From: Nakaseomyces glabratus
Lineage: Eukaryota; Ascomycota; Saccharomycetes; Saccharomycetales; Saccharomycetaceae
Assembly: GCF_010111755.1 (NCBI RefSeq)
Contig: NC_088962.1
Location: 682,001 to 746,000, forward strand
DNA: 64,000 nucleotides
Direction: 5' to 3'
Notes under the pieces: generated by a model
The model's database searches: none
Seen by the model: the letters and a program-made list of their open reading frames with translations, nothing else
Told to the model about the DNA's origin: nothing
Shown: in pieces, positions 42,713 through 53,890 of the stretch
Layout: the number at the start of each line of letters is the position of its first letter
How positions within the stretch are numbered: position 1 is the stretch's first letter
Position numbers and translations under genes: made by a program

Positions 42713-44146
42713 CTAATAATAATCCTCGTAATCAAAGCGGTAAGGCATAAAGACAGGAGCAAGCACTGTCCAGCTGTAAAGTCCGTAACATATCCATGCA
42801 CTAACAATTTTGACCCATGAATAAAAATATGTTCTACCGACAGGTACGAAGTTACCAACATCATCATGTGTAACATTTATTGTTAATAAAATTGCTATCC
42901 ATTGTGTTGCCAAAAAGAATATTACATGAAAAAGTGAGTAGTTATACTGTGTTCCATTAACTTCATCATCATTAATATCTAACTCTGTTTCATTTCTATT
43001 ATTTAGGGATGGTGAGGCACCCATCCAGCTATGATCATATAGAGCACTTTCCGGAAGTGATCCCTCTTCAACCGCTTGTTTAATAGCTTCATATCTTAAT
43101 TGATTCCTAGATTGTCCCCCTAAACCTTCATATTCGATATCATCAGGTAAGTAGATGGGTCCTTCAGCAGCTGACCCTTGAAACGCGCTATTTGCTGCAG
43201 CTCTTGTAGTAGTATAAGCAATAGCAACAAATGTGAACAAGGATCCTAAAATAACACTGGCTTTCCTAGTACCATTACTCCTTACCAAAGGATTACACAT
43301 TTTATCATCAGGTTCCGATGCCATTGCGCTCATTGTTAGGTAAGTGCAGTAGAATGCGACCATACTGCTCTGTGCCAACCCACTCTTGGGGTTAGATTGT
43401 TGTACCCTTGGGTGGATAGCAATTATTAAAGTTATTAGAATCAGCACTAAATTCATATTGACCGCCACTTTGTTCATATTGCAGTTATCTCTGCAAAACA
43501 CGATATACATAGCGATAGTCATAGCGATAGCTCCTGTATACATGGAAGCCGTTCCTGCCACCAAAAAGTTCTTCCAAAAATTTGAATTTTCATCTTCTTG
43601 TTCTACATGGAAGATACACGTCTCAGCCCATTCATGTGCAAAATCGACCAGCAATATTAATCCAACCAGAATGAATATTACACCACTAGGTACAGATACC
43701 CATTTAGAAAAGAATATGTAAAACTCATTTGGAATAAGGAATGAGGCCACTATCAATAGGATGTAAGTCAGGAATTTCAATGACCACCAAGAATTTTGAA
43801 TAGTAGCTCTTGCATCTTTAGTGCTTTTCACTTTTATCAGGGCTCCGGCTAAGATCAAATGTAGCATACCGAGAGCAAAGTTCAATCTGTGCACGGTAAA
43901 AAACCCACATTCTCCTGTGCTCGTACATGATTTGCCAGGGAATAGCAGCGACTTGTTTGCCGAGAGTGTAATCCACGACAGAAGTGAGTTCATTAACAAC
44001 CAAATGGCATAGAGCAATCTCACCCCTAGCGAAGAAGAGCCTACTTTTGAAGCAATATTGGATAACAAATTGAAGCAGCATCCACTGAGCATTGAGAATG
44101 TGAAGGTGCTCGCAGCCGATATTGGAAGAGAAATAATGGCCCCCAT
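42713..44146 (-). CDS. TMS1: Tms1, Serinc/TDE1 family vacuolar membrane protein
   Basis: Protein of 477 aa (S. cerevisiae Tms1 473) of the Serinc family, whose members are multi-pass membrane proteins; the yeast protein is vacuolar with no proven reaction. About ten to eleven hydrophobic segments are visible. Conserved blocks include GECGFFTVHRLNFALG near residue 80, FFSKWVSVPSGVIFILVGL near 145, LVDFAHEWAETC near 166, and SEPDDKMCNPL near 285. ANSAFQGSAAEGP, VGRTYFYSWVKIVSAWICYG and a DYEDYY tail complete the match. The start MGAIISLP is as in the family. It converges with STE5, with 171 bp between the stops. Confidence 0.97.
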   Translation of the reverse strand: MGAIISLPISAASTFTFSMLSGCCFNLLSNIASKVGSSSLGVRLLYAIWLLMNSLLSWITLSANKSLLFPGKSCTSTGECGFFTVHRLNFALGMLHLILAGALIKVKSTKDARATIQNSWWSLKFLTYILLIVASFLIPNEFYIFFSKWVSVPSGVIFILVGLILLVDFAHEWAETCIFHVEQEDENSNFWKNFLVAGTASMYTGAIAMTIAMYIVFCRDNCNMNKVAVNMNLVLILITLIIAIHPRVQQSNPKSGLAQSSMVAFYCTYLTMSAMASEPDDKMCNPLVRSNGTRKASVILGSLFTFVAIAYTTTRAAANSAFQGSAAEGPIYLPDDIEYEGLGGQSRNQLRYEAIKQAVEEGSLPESALYDHSWMGASPSLNNRNETELDINDDEVNGTQYNYSLFHVIFFLATQWIAILLTINVTHDDVGNFVPVGRTYFYSWVKIVSAWICYGLYSWTVLAPVFMPYRFDYEDYY

Positions 44147-44735
44147 TTTGTAAACACTGTTTATTAAACCGATGAATTCACAAATGTTTTGAATTCAGTT
44201 AAGGTCAAGTTGTTGCTAATTAGTATCAAATAGAAGTATAGTCCTCTTTTGGTTTTATCAGTTCGTTGTGTTATTGTTTTGATTATTCGTTATATAGCTT
44301 AGATTTATATAGCCTACACTACCAAACTACTAGAGTCAGACCTTCATACTTGCATTTTTTTTCCTGAAGTATGGCTTAACCTTTATCACTTCGCCCTTTG
44401 GTTTATCCGAACAAAGGGCCGATAGCCATCAAGTATAAAAGTATAGTCATATGTAACTCTAAGGGCATGCTCATCAGCTATTCTAACACAGTAAGAAACA
44501 TCTGGACACTGCATTGCGTTGTTCGAGCATGAGTAAACCCTTTTTTTTTCACAAGCCTGGTATATTAACCACTAGTAATGCTTGATAATCATGAATTACT
44601 GTGTGAAGTACTGCAAATTATTATTTGTCAGCCTGGTTTTATTATGCCTGAATGATATAAGCACATACCAATCTTGGAGCTTTGGTTCGTATTCGTTATA
44701 ATAGTAAGAAATTCACATAACTTTGTAGGAGTTTT
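44147..44735. other. TMS1 promoter / SLO1 3' flank
   Basis: 589 bp of AT-rich DNA with a T9 run at about 44541-44549. No further gene or RNA was recognised. Confidence 0.6.
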
Positions 44736-44942
44736 TCACTTGTCTAGGACATTGCTTGAGGTCATGAGATTATTTATGTAATCCTTCAAGTTCTCATTTT
44801 CTTGTTCCAACTGGTTACATAGTTTCCGCTGCTCCAACGTCTTGTTCCAAAGCAGATCCAGAGTATCCCGAAGCAGTTTAGTCTCCTGGTATTGTTCCTT
44901 TGATATTTCAGAATTACTCTTGGTTGTGTCTTGACTATCCAT
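44736..44942 (-). CDS. SLO1: Slo1, short coiled-coil (SCOCO-like) protein
   Basis: Protein of 68 aa. After a polar N-terminus of about 20 residues it is one continuous coiled coil (LLRDTLDLLWNKTLEQRKL, then QLEQENENLKDYINNLMTSS). The C-terminal ENLKDYINNLMTSSNVL matches the SCOC signature, which in animals reads ENxxLxxYIxNLMxxSSVF. S. cerevisiae Slo1 (85 aa) interacts with the GTPase Arl3 in Golgi traffic, and mammalian SCOC binds ARL1. Slo1 in S. cerevisiae (YER180C-A) lies near BMH1 (YER177W), the duplicate region of YDR099-YDR105, so its position after TMS1 fits the pre-duplication order. Confidence 0.85.
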   Translation of the reverse strand: MDSQDTTKSNSEISKEQYQETKLLRDTLDLLWNKTLEQRKLCNQLEQENENLKDYINNLMTSSNVLDK

Positions 44943-45260
44943 TTTAAAATCTATAACTTTCGCTGTTATTTTATCTCCTCAATGATCACCAAAGATACTC
45001 TACTGAAAACAGAGTTATGACAGTTATCTTTTGCAATTTTAGCAGTGATGATTTATTTCAGCAATGCCATAGCATAGCCTCTGCTTATACGCACAAGCCA
45101 ACCCCATTCAATTGTAATTTGAAGCCCAGCTCATCTCACATACGAGAGTTACCAGAGAAACACCCCTAGAGGATGTTCCAAAAGCATCAATAACGACTGA
45201 ACGCTGGGCTCTTCTTTAGTGATGGCAAAGGACGACAAAAAAATAGGGCTCGGAGTCCCC

Positions 45261-45270
45261 AAAAAAAAAA
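45261..45270 (-). terminator. RNA polymerase III terminator of tRNA-Ile
   Basis: Ten A on the plus strand form a T10 run on the minus strand, five bases after the tRNA 3' end. This is a strong Pol III stop. Confidence 0.9.
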
Positions 45271-45275
45271 GTAAA

Positions 45276-45349
45276 TGGTCTCTAGCGGGATCGAACCGCT
45301 GATCCCCGCGTTATTAGCACGGTGCCTTAACCAACTGGGCCAAGAGACC
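45276..45349 (-). tRNA. tRNA-Ile (anticodon AAT)
   Basis: 74-nt cloverleaf without intron and without encoded CCA. The acceptor arms GGTCTCT and AGAGACC pair fully. The D-loop has the A box (GGCCCAGTTGG), the anticodon loop is CTAATAA with AAT at 45313-45315 (complement), and the T arm contains the B box GGTTCGATCCC. As far as I recall it equals the S. cerevisiae tRNA-Ile(AAU). It lies exactly at the junction between the YDR099-105/SLO1 block and the YDR135-131 block. Confidence 0.98.
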
Positions 45350-46405
45350 ATTGTTATTTGATGGTTTTTCGGAACATACAGATCAGCTATTACGAGCGTA
45401 TTTAATCACGGAATGTACAACGTATTGAGTGAGATCGTACAATTGCGCTTTCAAGAACCAGTAGTGGGTAGTGGGATGTTGACCGTCTACAAAGTTAAAT
45501 CTCTATAAGAGGACTAATATGATAACTAGGACAGCCGAGGAACTTATATGTGCTTGTTTGGTAAACCACATATTATTTTCAGGAATTGGTCGGGATGTCC
45601 ATGTAAGTATTTGGCATATAATGTTTATCTTGTAAAGGTGTAGAGTCCAATCATTAGTGGCAATTGACTTTGAAGCAGAAAGCAGCTGACTAAGCAGCGT
45701 GAGAGGTGCTTCCCACAGTTCAATCCAACCTTTCTTCAGCATAACCTCTTGAACCGTTCAGAGACCGAAGAGTGAGAAATATCCCACTGTATGTATTTTT
45801 TTTCTTTTTCTCTTCAATAGCTTTTCCAAGTTGCCATTGAAATTCCACTCTTTATCGAATGGGTGCGTAGTAGTTACCTTTAACTATGAGGTCTCTTTCG
45901 TGTGGCGAAGTTAAGAGACAATCAGAAAGTGGCGATGAGCTTCGTAATCACTTCCCACAATTTATCATTACTAATTACCATTCCCAAAAGTGATGGATTA
46001 ACTATTTCACTTGAGCATTTAAGCAATTAGAACTCTGATTGGAAGTCTTCTTTTTAATTAAATACTTCGACCGTAGAAATCCATATATAGGAGGAGTAGA
46101 AAATAAAGTGGTTAGATAATATACTCATAGATTGCAAAAAAATAAAAAAAGAAGTAATAGGCTACTCCATATATCAAGATTTTAGTGTAATTTGCAATAT
46201 ACCTTAATTTGATTCAAATTATCAATTGCTGGATTCTTCACTTTTCATTGCGTTCCCTTTATTGGCCCTGAAGAATAATATTACAGGCCGGAAAGGATTA
46301 GTGCGGTACATTACAATAACAATTGCGTGCGGTTGGATCTTTGTTCCAGCAAGGAGAAGCTTAAAAACAGCATAGAGCTTAATATATTCCTATTGGGTTT
46401 TAACA
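45350..46405. other. YCF1 promoter region
   Basis: 1.06 kb between the tRNA and YCF1. Contains a Yap1 element (45968-45974), a TATATA-like sequence at about 46083 and A-rich tracts. The 45503-45742 minus frame is not gene-like. Confidence 0.6.
45968..45974 (+). promoter_or_regulatory. Yap1 response element upstream of YCF1
   Basis: TTACTAA is an exact Yap1-family site, 432 bp before the YCF1 start. S. cerevisiae YCF1 is activated by Yap1 under oxidative and cadmium stress through TTAGTAA/TTACTAA sites, so the same control is likely here. Confidence 0.55.
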
Positions 46406-49400
46406 ATGGAGCATTTTTCCATGCAGGGTTATAACCTGCTATCTTCTAATTCAACCTATGGCGGCCACAATCATACGAATAATGGTACGCTGCTGGATTG
46501 GGCTTGTACAATGTGCAAATCGCCGGAAGGTTTTGGTCCCATTTCTTTCTATGGTGATTTTACACTTTGCTTCATAGATGGAGTGTTACTTAATGTAGTT
46601 GCACTCTTTATGCTCATATTTGGTACCAGAGATCTGTGGAGACTATGTGTTATGAAACATCCAGGAATTAAGTACAGAAGAAATTGGTTGATCATCTCAA
46701 GAATCGCCCTGGTTTTACTCCAAATTGTATTTTTGGCAGTGGCTAGTCTCTCTATACCCAAACAAAAGACTGTTGATTACACAATTATTACCCAATACAC
46801 CTTGACATTGTTATCTCTATTCGTAGCAGTATCGCTGCACTGGATTGAGTATCACAGATGTAGAGTGGCCAACAGTGTTGTTCTTTTCTACTGGTTGTTC
46901 ACCTTTGCAGGTAATTTGATGAAGACTTTAAATTTTATTGTGAGACATAACTATGAAGGAGGTTGGGAACTAGGCCACAAGGTCTTTATTCTAACAATGT
47001 TCCAGGCCATTAATGCGCTAGCAATTCTGTTACTGGAAGCCCTCCCAAGTAAGCCAATGAAGTCACTACATGATATTCAAGGTCATGTAAGTAGAAGAAA
47101 GGAAAATCCTTACGATACAGCTAACATTTTCTCAAGAATATCATTTACATGGATGAGTGGGTTGATGAAGACCGGTTATGAAAAGTACCTAACTGAAACT
47201 GACCTATACAAGTTGCCAGAGAGCTTTAACAGTACAGAACTTTCAGGAAAACTGAATGCACAATGGGAAAACCAATTGAAACATAAAGCCAATCCATCCC
47301 TGGTTTGGGCTATGATAAGAACCTTTGGTGGTAGGATGTTATTAGCTGGTTTCCTGAAGATTATTCATGATGTTCTAGCCTTCACACAACCACAACTATT
47401 GAAGATTTTGATCAGATTTGTGACGATGTATAACAAGGAAAGGGAAGAAGAGAATGTTATGATGGATATGCAGAGGCAACTTCCAATTGTAAAGGGTTTC
47501 TACATTGCTGTCTCGATGTTTTTGGTCGGTTTCACACAAACTTCAGTTCTTCATCAATATTTCTTGAACACTTTTAATACCGGTATGAATGTGAAGAGTG
47601 CTTTAACCTCTATTATCTATCAAAAGGCATTAGTATTATCAAATGAAGCATCAAATACCTCTTCTACTGGTGATATTGTGAATTTAATGAGTGTGGATGT
47701 TCAGAAACTACAAGATTTAACACAGTGGATTCACTTAATCTGGTCTGGTCCATTACAAATTGTATTGTGTTTGATTTCTTTATATAAGCTTTTAGGTCAT
47801 TCTATGTGGGTTGGTGTTCTGATTTTGACTATTATGATTCCAGTGAACTCATTCCTAATGAAAATTCAGAAAAATCTTCAAAAATCTCAGATGAAGTTCA
47901 AGGATGAAAGAACTAGAGTAATTAGTGAAATCCTTAACAACATGAAGTCATTGAAATTGTATGCCTGGGAACAACCATATAAAGAAAAACTGGAGTATGT
48001 TAGAAACGAGAAGGAATTGAAAAATCTGAAAAAATTAGGTGTGTACATGGCTTGTACTAGTTTCCAATTCAATATCGTTCCATTTTTGGTCTCATGTTCT
48101 ACATTCGCTGTTTTTGTATACACTGAGGACAAGGCTCTAACAACTGATTTAGTTTTCCCTGCTTTGACTCTGTTCAACTTGTTATCATTCCCATTAATGG
48201 TCATTCCAAATGTGATTACAGCCATCATTGAATCATCTGTTTCTGTATCCAGATTGTTTAACTTTTTGACCAACGAAGAACTTCAAAAGGATGCAGTTCA
48301 GCGTTTGCCAAAGGTTAAGGAGATTGGTGATGTTGCAGTTAATGTGGGTGACAACGCTACTTTCTTGTGGAAACGTAAGCCTGAGTATAAGGTCGCTCTG
48401 AAGAACATCAACTACCAAGCAAAGAAGGGTGAACTTTCTTGTATTGTTGGTAAAGTTGGAAGTGGTAAGAGTGCATTTTTGCAATCTTTACTTGGTGATT
48501 TGTTTAGAGTTAAAGGATTTGCTACAATTCATGGTTCTGTTGCATATGTATCTCAAGTGGCATGGATTATGAATGGTACTGTGAGGGATAATGTCTTGTT
48601 TGGACATAAGTATGACCCTGAGTTTTACGAAAAGACAATTAAGGCGTGTGCACTAACAATAGACTTGGCTACATTAGTTGATGGTGATCAAACTCTTGTC
48701 GGTGAAAAGGGTATTTCTTTATCTGGTGGTCAAAAGGCTCGTTTATCTTTAGCAAGAGCAGTATATGCGAGAGCAGATACATATTTGTTGGATGATCCAC
48801 TGGCTGCTGTTGATGAACATGTCTCCAGACATTTGGTTGAACACGTCTTGGGTCCAAACGGTTTGCTTCACTCTAAAACTAGAATTTTAGCCACCAATAA
48901 AATATCAGTGTTATCTGCTGCTGATTCTATCACGTTACTTGAAAACGGTGAAATCACTCAACAAGGCACATACGCTGATTGCAGAAAGGATGAGGAGTCT
49001 GCACTGGGTAAACTTTTGAAGGAATTTGGCCGCAAGGAATCCAAGAATGATGACACTATTACATCTAGTTCTTCTGCTGTCTCAATCAGTGATAAGGAAC
49101 CTACTGTTCCATTGGAAGATGAGCTTGAAGAGCTAAAGAAGTTGGATAAGTGTGTGTACAACGAAAATGATGCCGGTAGTTTAAGAAAGGCTAGTGATGC
49201 AACTTTGACCAGTATTGATTTTGATGATGAGGAGAACGTGAATACCAGGGAACATCGTGAACAAGGTAAAGTCAAGTGGAACATTTATTTGGAATATGCT
49301 AAGGCCTGTAATCCAAAATACGTATGTGTTTTCATTGTTTTCATTATTCTTTCAATGTTCTTGTCTGTTGCAGGTAATATTTGGTTGAAGCACTGGTCTG

Positions 49401-51013
49401 AAGTTAATACTGCCCACGGAGATAACCCACATGCTATTCGTTACTTGGCAATCTACTTTGCTTTAGGTGTAGGGTCCGCATTCTCAACTTTGATTCAAAC
49501 AGTCATTCTCTGGATTTTCTGTACCATCCATGGCTCCACCTATCTACATAATCTAATGACAAATGCTGTTTTTAGAGCCCCAATGTCTTTCTTTGAAACT
49601 ACACCAATTGGTCGTATCTTGAACAGATTCTCCAACGATATTTACAAGGTTGATTCAATTTTGGGTAGAACTTTCTCTCAATTCTTTGTCAACACTGTTA
49701 AGGTTTTATTCACTATCGGTGTTATTGCTTACACTACATGGCAATTTGTTTTTGTTATCGTGCCACTTGGTATATTCTACATTTACTATCAACAATACTA
49801 CCTAAGAACCTCTAGAGAGCTACGTCGTCTGGAATCTGTGACAAGATCTCCAATCTTTTCTCATTTCCAAGAAACTCTTGGTGGCCTTGCTACCATTAGA
49901 GGCTATGGCCAACAGAAGAGGTTTGAACATATTAATGAATGTCGTGTTGACAATAACATGAGTGCATTCTATCCATCTATCAATGCCAATCGTTGGTTAG
50001 CTTACAGGTTGGAATTTATCGGTTCGGTTATTATCTTGGGTGCTGCCACGCTTTCTATCTTCAAGTTGAGAGCAGGTACAATGACTGCTGGTATGATCGG
50101 TTTGTCTCTAAGTTATGCTCTACAAATAACACAGACATTGAACTGGATTGTTAGAATGACTGTTGAAGTTGAAACTAATATTGTCTCTGTAGAAAGAATC
50201 AAGGAATACAGTGAGTTAAAGAGTGAGGCACCACTTGTTATCGAAAGCAATAGACCTCCAAAGGAGTGGCCAGTCGCTGGTGAAATTAAGTTCGAGCACT
50301 ATTACACACGTTACAGAGAGGATCTTGACTATGTTCTAAAGGATATCAACTTGGAGATTAAGCCAAGGGAGAAGATCGGTATCGTTGGCCGTACTGGTGC
50401 AGGTAAATCGTCATTGACCTTGGCACTATTTAGAATTATTGAAGCGACTTCTGGTGGTATTCTAATTGATGGTGTCCACATCAACGAGATTGGTTTACAC
50501 GATTTGAGACATCATCTGTCTATTATCCCACAGGACTCGCAAGTGTTTGAAGGAACAATCCGTGAGAACATTGACCCAACCAATCAGTTCACCGATGCCG
50601 ATATATGGAGAGCGCTAGAGCTATCACACTTGAAGGAGCATATAATGCAGATGGGTGGTGATGGTCTAATGACTATGATGACTGAGGGTGGTAGTAACCT
50701 GAGTGTTGGTCAAAGACAGCTAATGTGTCTAGCCAGAGCGCTGTTAGTTCCATCTAAGGTTCTTGTTCTTGATGAAGCCACTGCTGCAGTTGATGTTGAG
50801 ACAGACAAGGTTATACAAGAGACTATACGTACCAGTTTCAAAGACAGAACAATCTTGACTATTGCCCACAGAATCAACACCATTATGGACAATGACCGTA
50901 TTATTGTGTTGGACAAAGGTAAAGTTGTAGAGTTCGACACTCCAGAGGCTCTACTGAAGAACACAAACTCCATCTTCTACTCATTGAGTAAAGAAGCTGG
51001 TTTGCAGCATTAA
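46406..51013 (+). CDS. YCF1: Ycf1 vacuolar glutathione-conjugate ABC transporter
   Basis: Ycf1 pumps glutathione conjugates, Cd-bis-glutathionate and other conjugates into the vacuole. Protein of 1535 aa (S. cerevisiae 1515), full-length MRP/ABCC type: TMD0 with five membrane segments (about 25-220), L0 linker, TMD1, NBD1, regulatory linker, TMD2, NBD2. NBD1 has Walker A GKVGSGKSAFL at about 681, signature LSGGQKARLSLARA at about 772 and Walker B TYLLDDPLAAVD at about 792. NBD2 has Walker A GRTGAGKSSL at about 1329, LSVGQRQLMCLARA at about 1432 and Walker B VLVLDEATAAVD at about 1453. NBD1 carries Asp instead of the catalytic Glu after Walker B, the usual ABCC asymmetry. The linker at about 870-960 is Ser-rich and acidic, where the yeast protein is phosphorylated. 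No breaks are seen. Confidence 0.97.
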   Translation: MEHFSMQGYNLLSSNSTYGGHNHTNNGTLLDWACTMCKSPEGFGPISFYGDFTLCFIDGVLLNVVALFMLIFGTRDLWRLCVMKHPGIKYRRNWLIISRIALVLLQIVFLAVASLSIPKQKTVDYTIITQYTLTLLSLFVAVSLHWIEYHRCRVANSVVLFYWLFTFAGNLMKTLNFIVRHNYEGGWELGHKVFILTMFQAINALAILLLEALPSKPMKSLHDIQGHVSRRKENPYDTANIFSRISFTWMSGLMKTGYEKYLTETDLYKLPESFNSTELSGKLNAQWENQLKHKANPSLVWAMIRTFGGRMLLAGFLKIIHDVLAFTQPQLLKILIRFVTMYNKEREEENVMMDMQRQLPIVKGFYIAVSMFLVGFTQTSVLHQYFLNTFNTGMNVKSALTSIIYQKALVLSNEASNTSSTGDIVNLMSVDVQKLQDLTQWIHLIWSGPLQIVLCLISLYKLLGHSMWVGVLILTIMIPVNSFLMKIQKNLQKSQMKFKDERTRVISEILNNMKSLKLYAWEQPYKEKLEYVRNEKELKNLKKLGVYMACTSFQFNIVPFLVSCSTFAVFVYTEDKALTTDLVFPALTLFNLLSFPLMVIPNVITAIIESSVSVSRLFNFLTNEELQKDAVQRLPKVKEIGDVAVNVGDNATFLWKRKPEYKVALKNINYQAKKGELSCIVGKVGSGKSAFLQSLLGDLFRVKGFATIHGSVAYVSQVAWIMNGTVRDNVLFGHKYDPEFYEKTIKACALTIDLATLVDGDQTLVGEKGISLSGGQKARLSLARAVYARADTYLLDDPLAAVDEHVSRHLVEHVLGPNGLLHSKTRILATNKISVLSAADSITLLENGEITQQGTYADCRKDEESALGKLLKEFGRKESKNDDTITSSSSAVSISDKEPTVPLEDELEELKKLDKCVYNENDAGSLRKASDATLTSIDFDDEENVNTREHREQGKVKWNIYLEYAKACNPKYVCVFIVFIILSMFLSVAGNIWLKHWSEVNTAHGDNPHAIRYLAIYFALGVGSAFSTLIQTVILWIFCTIHGSTYLHNLMTNAVFRAPMSFFETTPIGRILNRFSNDIYKVDSILGRTFSQFFVNTVKVLFTIGVIAYTTWQFVFVIVPLGIFYIYYQQYYLRTSRELRRLESVTRSPIFSHFQETLGGLATIRGYGQQKRFEHINECRVDNNMSAFYPSINANRWLAYRLEFIGSVIILGAATLSIFKLRAGTMTAGMIGLSLSYALQITQTLNWIVRMTVEVETNIVSVERIKEYSELKSEAPLVIESNRPPKEWPVAGEIKFEHYYTRYREDLDYVLKDINLEIKPREKIGIVGRTGAGKSSLTLALFRIIEATSGGILIDGVHINEIGLHDLRHHLSIIPQDSQVFEGTIRENIDPTNQFTDADIWRALELSHLKEHIMQMGGDGLMTMMTEGGSNLSVGQRQLMCLARALLVPSKVLVLDEATAAVDVETDKVIQETIRTSFKDRTILTIAHRINTIMDNDRIIVLDKGKVVEFDTPEALLKNTNSIFYSLSKEAGLQH

Positions 51014-51770
51014 AGAAATGTGTATAATACCGCAAATGATATATAGAAACAACGCAGAAAAATGTACTAATTAGTTTTAAAAAAATAAACCAAATATATA
51101 TGCCAATATTTACCTATTTAGGGCAAAAGATTGCTAACAACAATGCTTCCCATTGTTTATCTTGGGGATAGCACTTTGGTACTTCTGTTCAATGGTGGAA
51201 AGGAAAGCAAGGAACAGGCACCACTCATGGAAAGCAAATAGCCGTATGAGACGGGAGATAGTTTATGTTTGCTTTAAAGTAGATTCCATTGTTCGCTGAA
51301 TTAACAGTAAATAATGGCACTTAATATTAATTAAGTTTTTGTTTATGAAAATTATCAATCACAAACCACCACATGTTTATTTGTTTACTAGTACCTTTGC
51401 GTGGCTAATGCAACGATATAACACTCACTACAGAAACCTAAACATTAAAAGATCAATAGTACGTACGTGGGCACTAAATGTCCGGTGACTCCTGAAAGGC
51501 TACGAAGGGTAAGACAGACGTTGGCACTGATTGTGCGGGTTGTGACTCTCTCTCTGCACCGCATCTACTGTTGCCACAATTCCTAATTAAGACATAAGGG
51601 CAGAAACTTAAAATACGTATATCATGACTCTTGTTGCGTTTGTTGCACCCCGCTGGTCCTGGATTCAACTCCCAGTTTCATGCTGGTCTTACTCGATTAG
51701 GAAATATACAGAGGACCCCTATGTTTACGGAGGTTACCACGTGAGTCTTGGGTATCGTCACTCTATCCCG

Positions 51771-51798
51771 ACGCTTGACGCTTGACGCTTGACGCTTG
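51771..51798 (+). repeat. Tandem ACGCTTG, four perfect copies
   Basis: A 7-bp unit repeated four times without change, about 0.75 kb after YCF1, followed by a CCCACCC-rich stretch. Confidence 0.95.
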
Positions 51799-53710
51799 AC
51801 CTCCCACCCGACCACTATCAAACACGACTATGGAACAGAATAGGGCATCTGCCATAGAGGAATGTCACGAGGAGGCATGACTTCACAAAATGGTAAACAA
51901 GACATTTCCTAATTGGGAGTACAGTGGGACATCGATATATCCAGCGTGACTCCTATAAACGCAATTGCGGGTGCCCCCACCATTGGGGGGGGGCAGCGAG
52001 CCAAGAGTCGTCGCAAGAGGAGCACGATACCGTGTAGTCTCCCACGTATCGACCCATTTCCTATTTGGGATAGTAGGGGGGCAAAAGACATCTGAGAACG
52101 AGGAGCGTGTTCCACTGAGTAACATTAAACTCAACATTTGGTAATCCTTAACAAAGGAAGGATCGAGGGGGGAGGGGGGGGCCTAGGGCTTAGAGGATAT
52201 GCGAGTTGATACTGATAACAGAGAACTCGAAAAATGACGAATGATACTAAGAAAGTAGATTACTTAGAATATGCTGTGTAAGCTTCTGCTTCCATGATCA
52301 GAGAAGTACTCAGAATATGTAGGTATGGGAGATGTGCAATGAGGCATCACAAATCTTGCAACTAAAAGTGGAATTTCGATTCCATACAATAACAGCTTTC
52401 AGGTTGTACGTAGGTTATTCTGCTCAACTGAAGGGGAGGGGGGATAGGAGGGGCTAGTGGATCTCTCTTCCGTCCCGTTCTGGGCAAAAAAGTATATGGG
52501 TGGGATTTCTTCCTGCGTAGATCCGTGGTTGCTTCAGAATCTCTAGTCAGACGCAAAAGCAATCGAAAAATGGTCTGAAAGGTACCAAAAAAAGAAGGGC
52601 AAGCTTCATTGTTGGATAGAAGAGGAAAGAAAAGAGAGTGAAACATTCCCGCATCTCTTCACTCACACTTCCCCTTTTCTTTCACTAACACTACCAAAAC
52701 AATACTAAATTTGGTAGTTCAGTAAGAAATGTAAGAGTGGAGGGTTATCAGAGTGTGCGTTCCACCCCCCCAAATGTCCCAAAGAGGAAAAAACGGAATA
52801 ACTAGTCCTCGCCATGGTTAAGAAATACAGCTACCTTCATTTCTGAGAAGAAAAAGGAATTGTAGAACTGGTATGTATCGCTTTTTGTTTTTGACTTCCA
52901 TAGTGCCCAACGGAAAAGAAAAGATAGGCGAAGGGTTAGCGACGCGAGTTGCAGCAGGAGAGCGAACCGAGGAAAGGCCAAATCGGGACAAAGAAAGTGG
53001 GAAAGGTAAACAAGAAGGAATTTTGTTTTTGCAGCCACAGTGTATACACAGGGAAGAAACAGCTGCACAAGATAAGAGCGAAAAGGACTTCTTTTTTTGG
53101 ATAAGGAAGTTGCTTGCTAACAATAGAAGAAAGTTGAAGAACTTGAAGAACTCGAAGAGAAGAAGCGCAGCACCAAGACAAACACGCCCTCTGTCTCCTC
53201 GCCGGGGTGTATTCCCAAGTTTCAAAAGGGTAAGCCAGGGAAACGGTACTTCCAGAGGAAGAAGATAGCACAGGTTCAAAAAAACTACACACAGACAAAA
53301 CCCGCGGCAATAGATGCAATACTGCTACTTCCACTTGTCTGTGTTGAAAAGCCAGTGCGACTGGGAAAAAGACACTCGAAATCTAAGAGAAAGAGCGGGA
53401 CAAGAAGGGGAGAGGCAGTGAAACTCGATAACTCCCATCCCCCCACAGAGGATAGACGCACAAAAGCCGACAAAAGCAAGAAAAAAGAAAGGAAAGTGGA
53501 TAGAAGAAAGAGTAAATTCTGGTGGGAAAAAAAAGAAAGTACACAGAAGACGCTGTATAGATCTAATCTGACCCATGGGAAATGAAAAAGGAAGAATCGA
53601 GAAAAACATAAACAACTGGGAATTGGGAATTGGGAAAACCAGGGACAAACCACAACACCAATACAAACCAAATGGCAAGATACAAGCGCAGGAAGCACGC
53701 AGCGGGAAAT

Positions 53711-53816
53711 GCCCAAAAAGCCCAAAAAGCCCAAAAGCCCAAAGACCAAAAGTACAAAGTCTAAAAGCACTGAGCAATGAGCAATGAGCAAAGCAAAACA
53801 AAACAAAACAAAACAA
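53711..53816 (+). repeat. Stacked short tandem repeats upstream of the wall-protein gene
   Basis: GCCCAAAAA-type units (about four, shortening stepwise) at 53711-53743, then GAGCAAT units at about 53771-53788, then five AAAAC units at about 53795-53816. They begin about 300 bp before the start codon. Confidence 0.85.
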
Positions 53817-53882
53817 ACTCAGATACCCGGGAGGGAAAGGACAAAAAAAAAATTTCTATCCAGAGAAAAGGAAAAAAAAAAC

Positions 53883-53890
53883 TATATAAA
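53883..53890 (+). promoter_or_regulatory. TATA box of the CCW12-type gene
   Basis: TATATAAA, an exact consensus TATA element, 131 bp before the start codon. This fits a strong, TATA-dependent gene. Confidence 0.65.

Noticed and set aside
52818..53816. Overlapping ORFs of 130-173 aa on both strands
   Set aside because: They overlap in several phases and reflect purine/pyrimidine strand skew that removes stop codons. None resembles a protein family.
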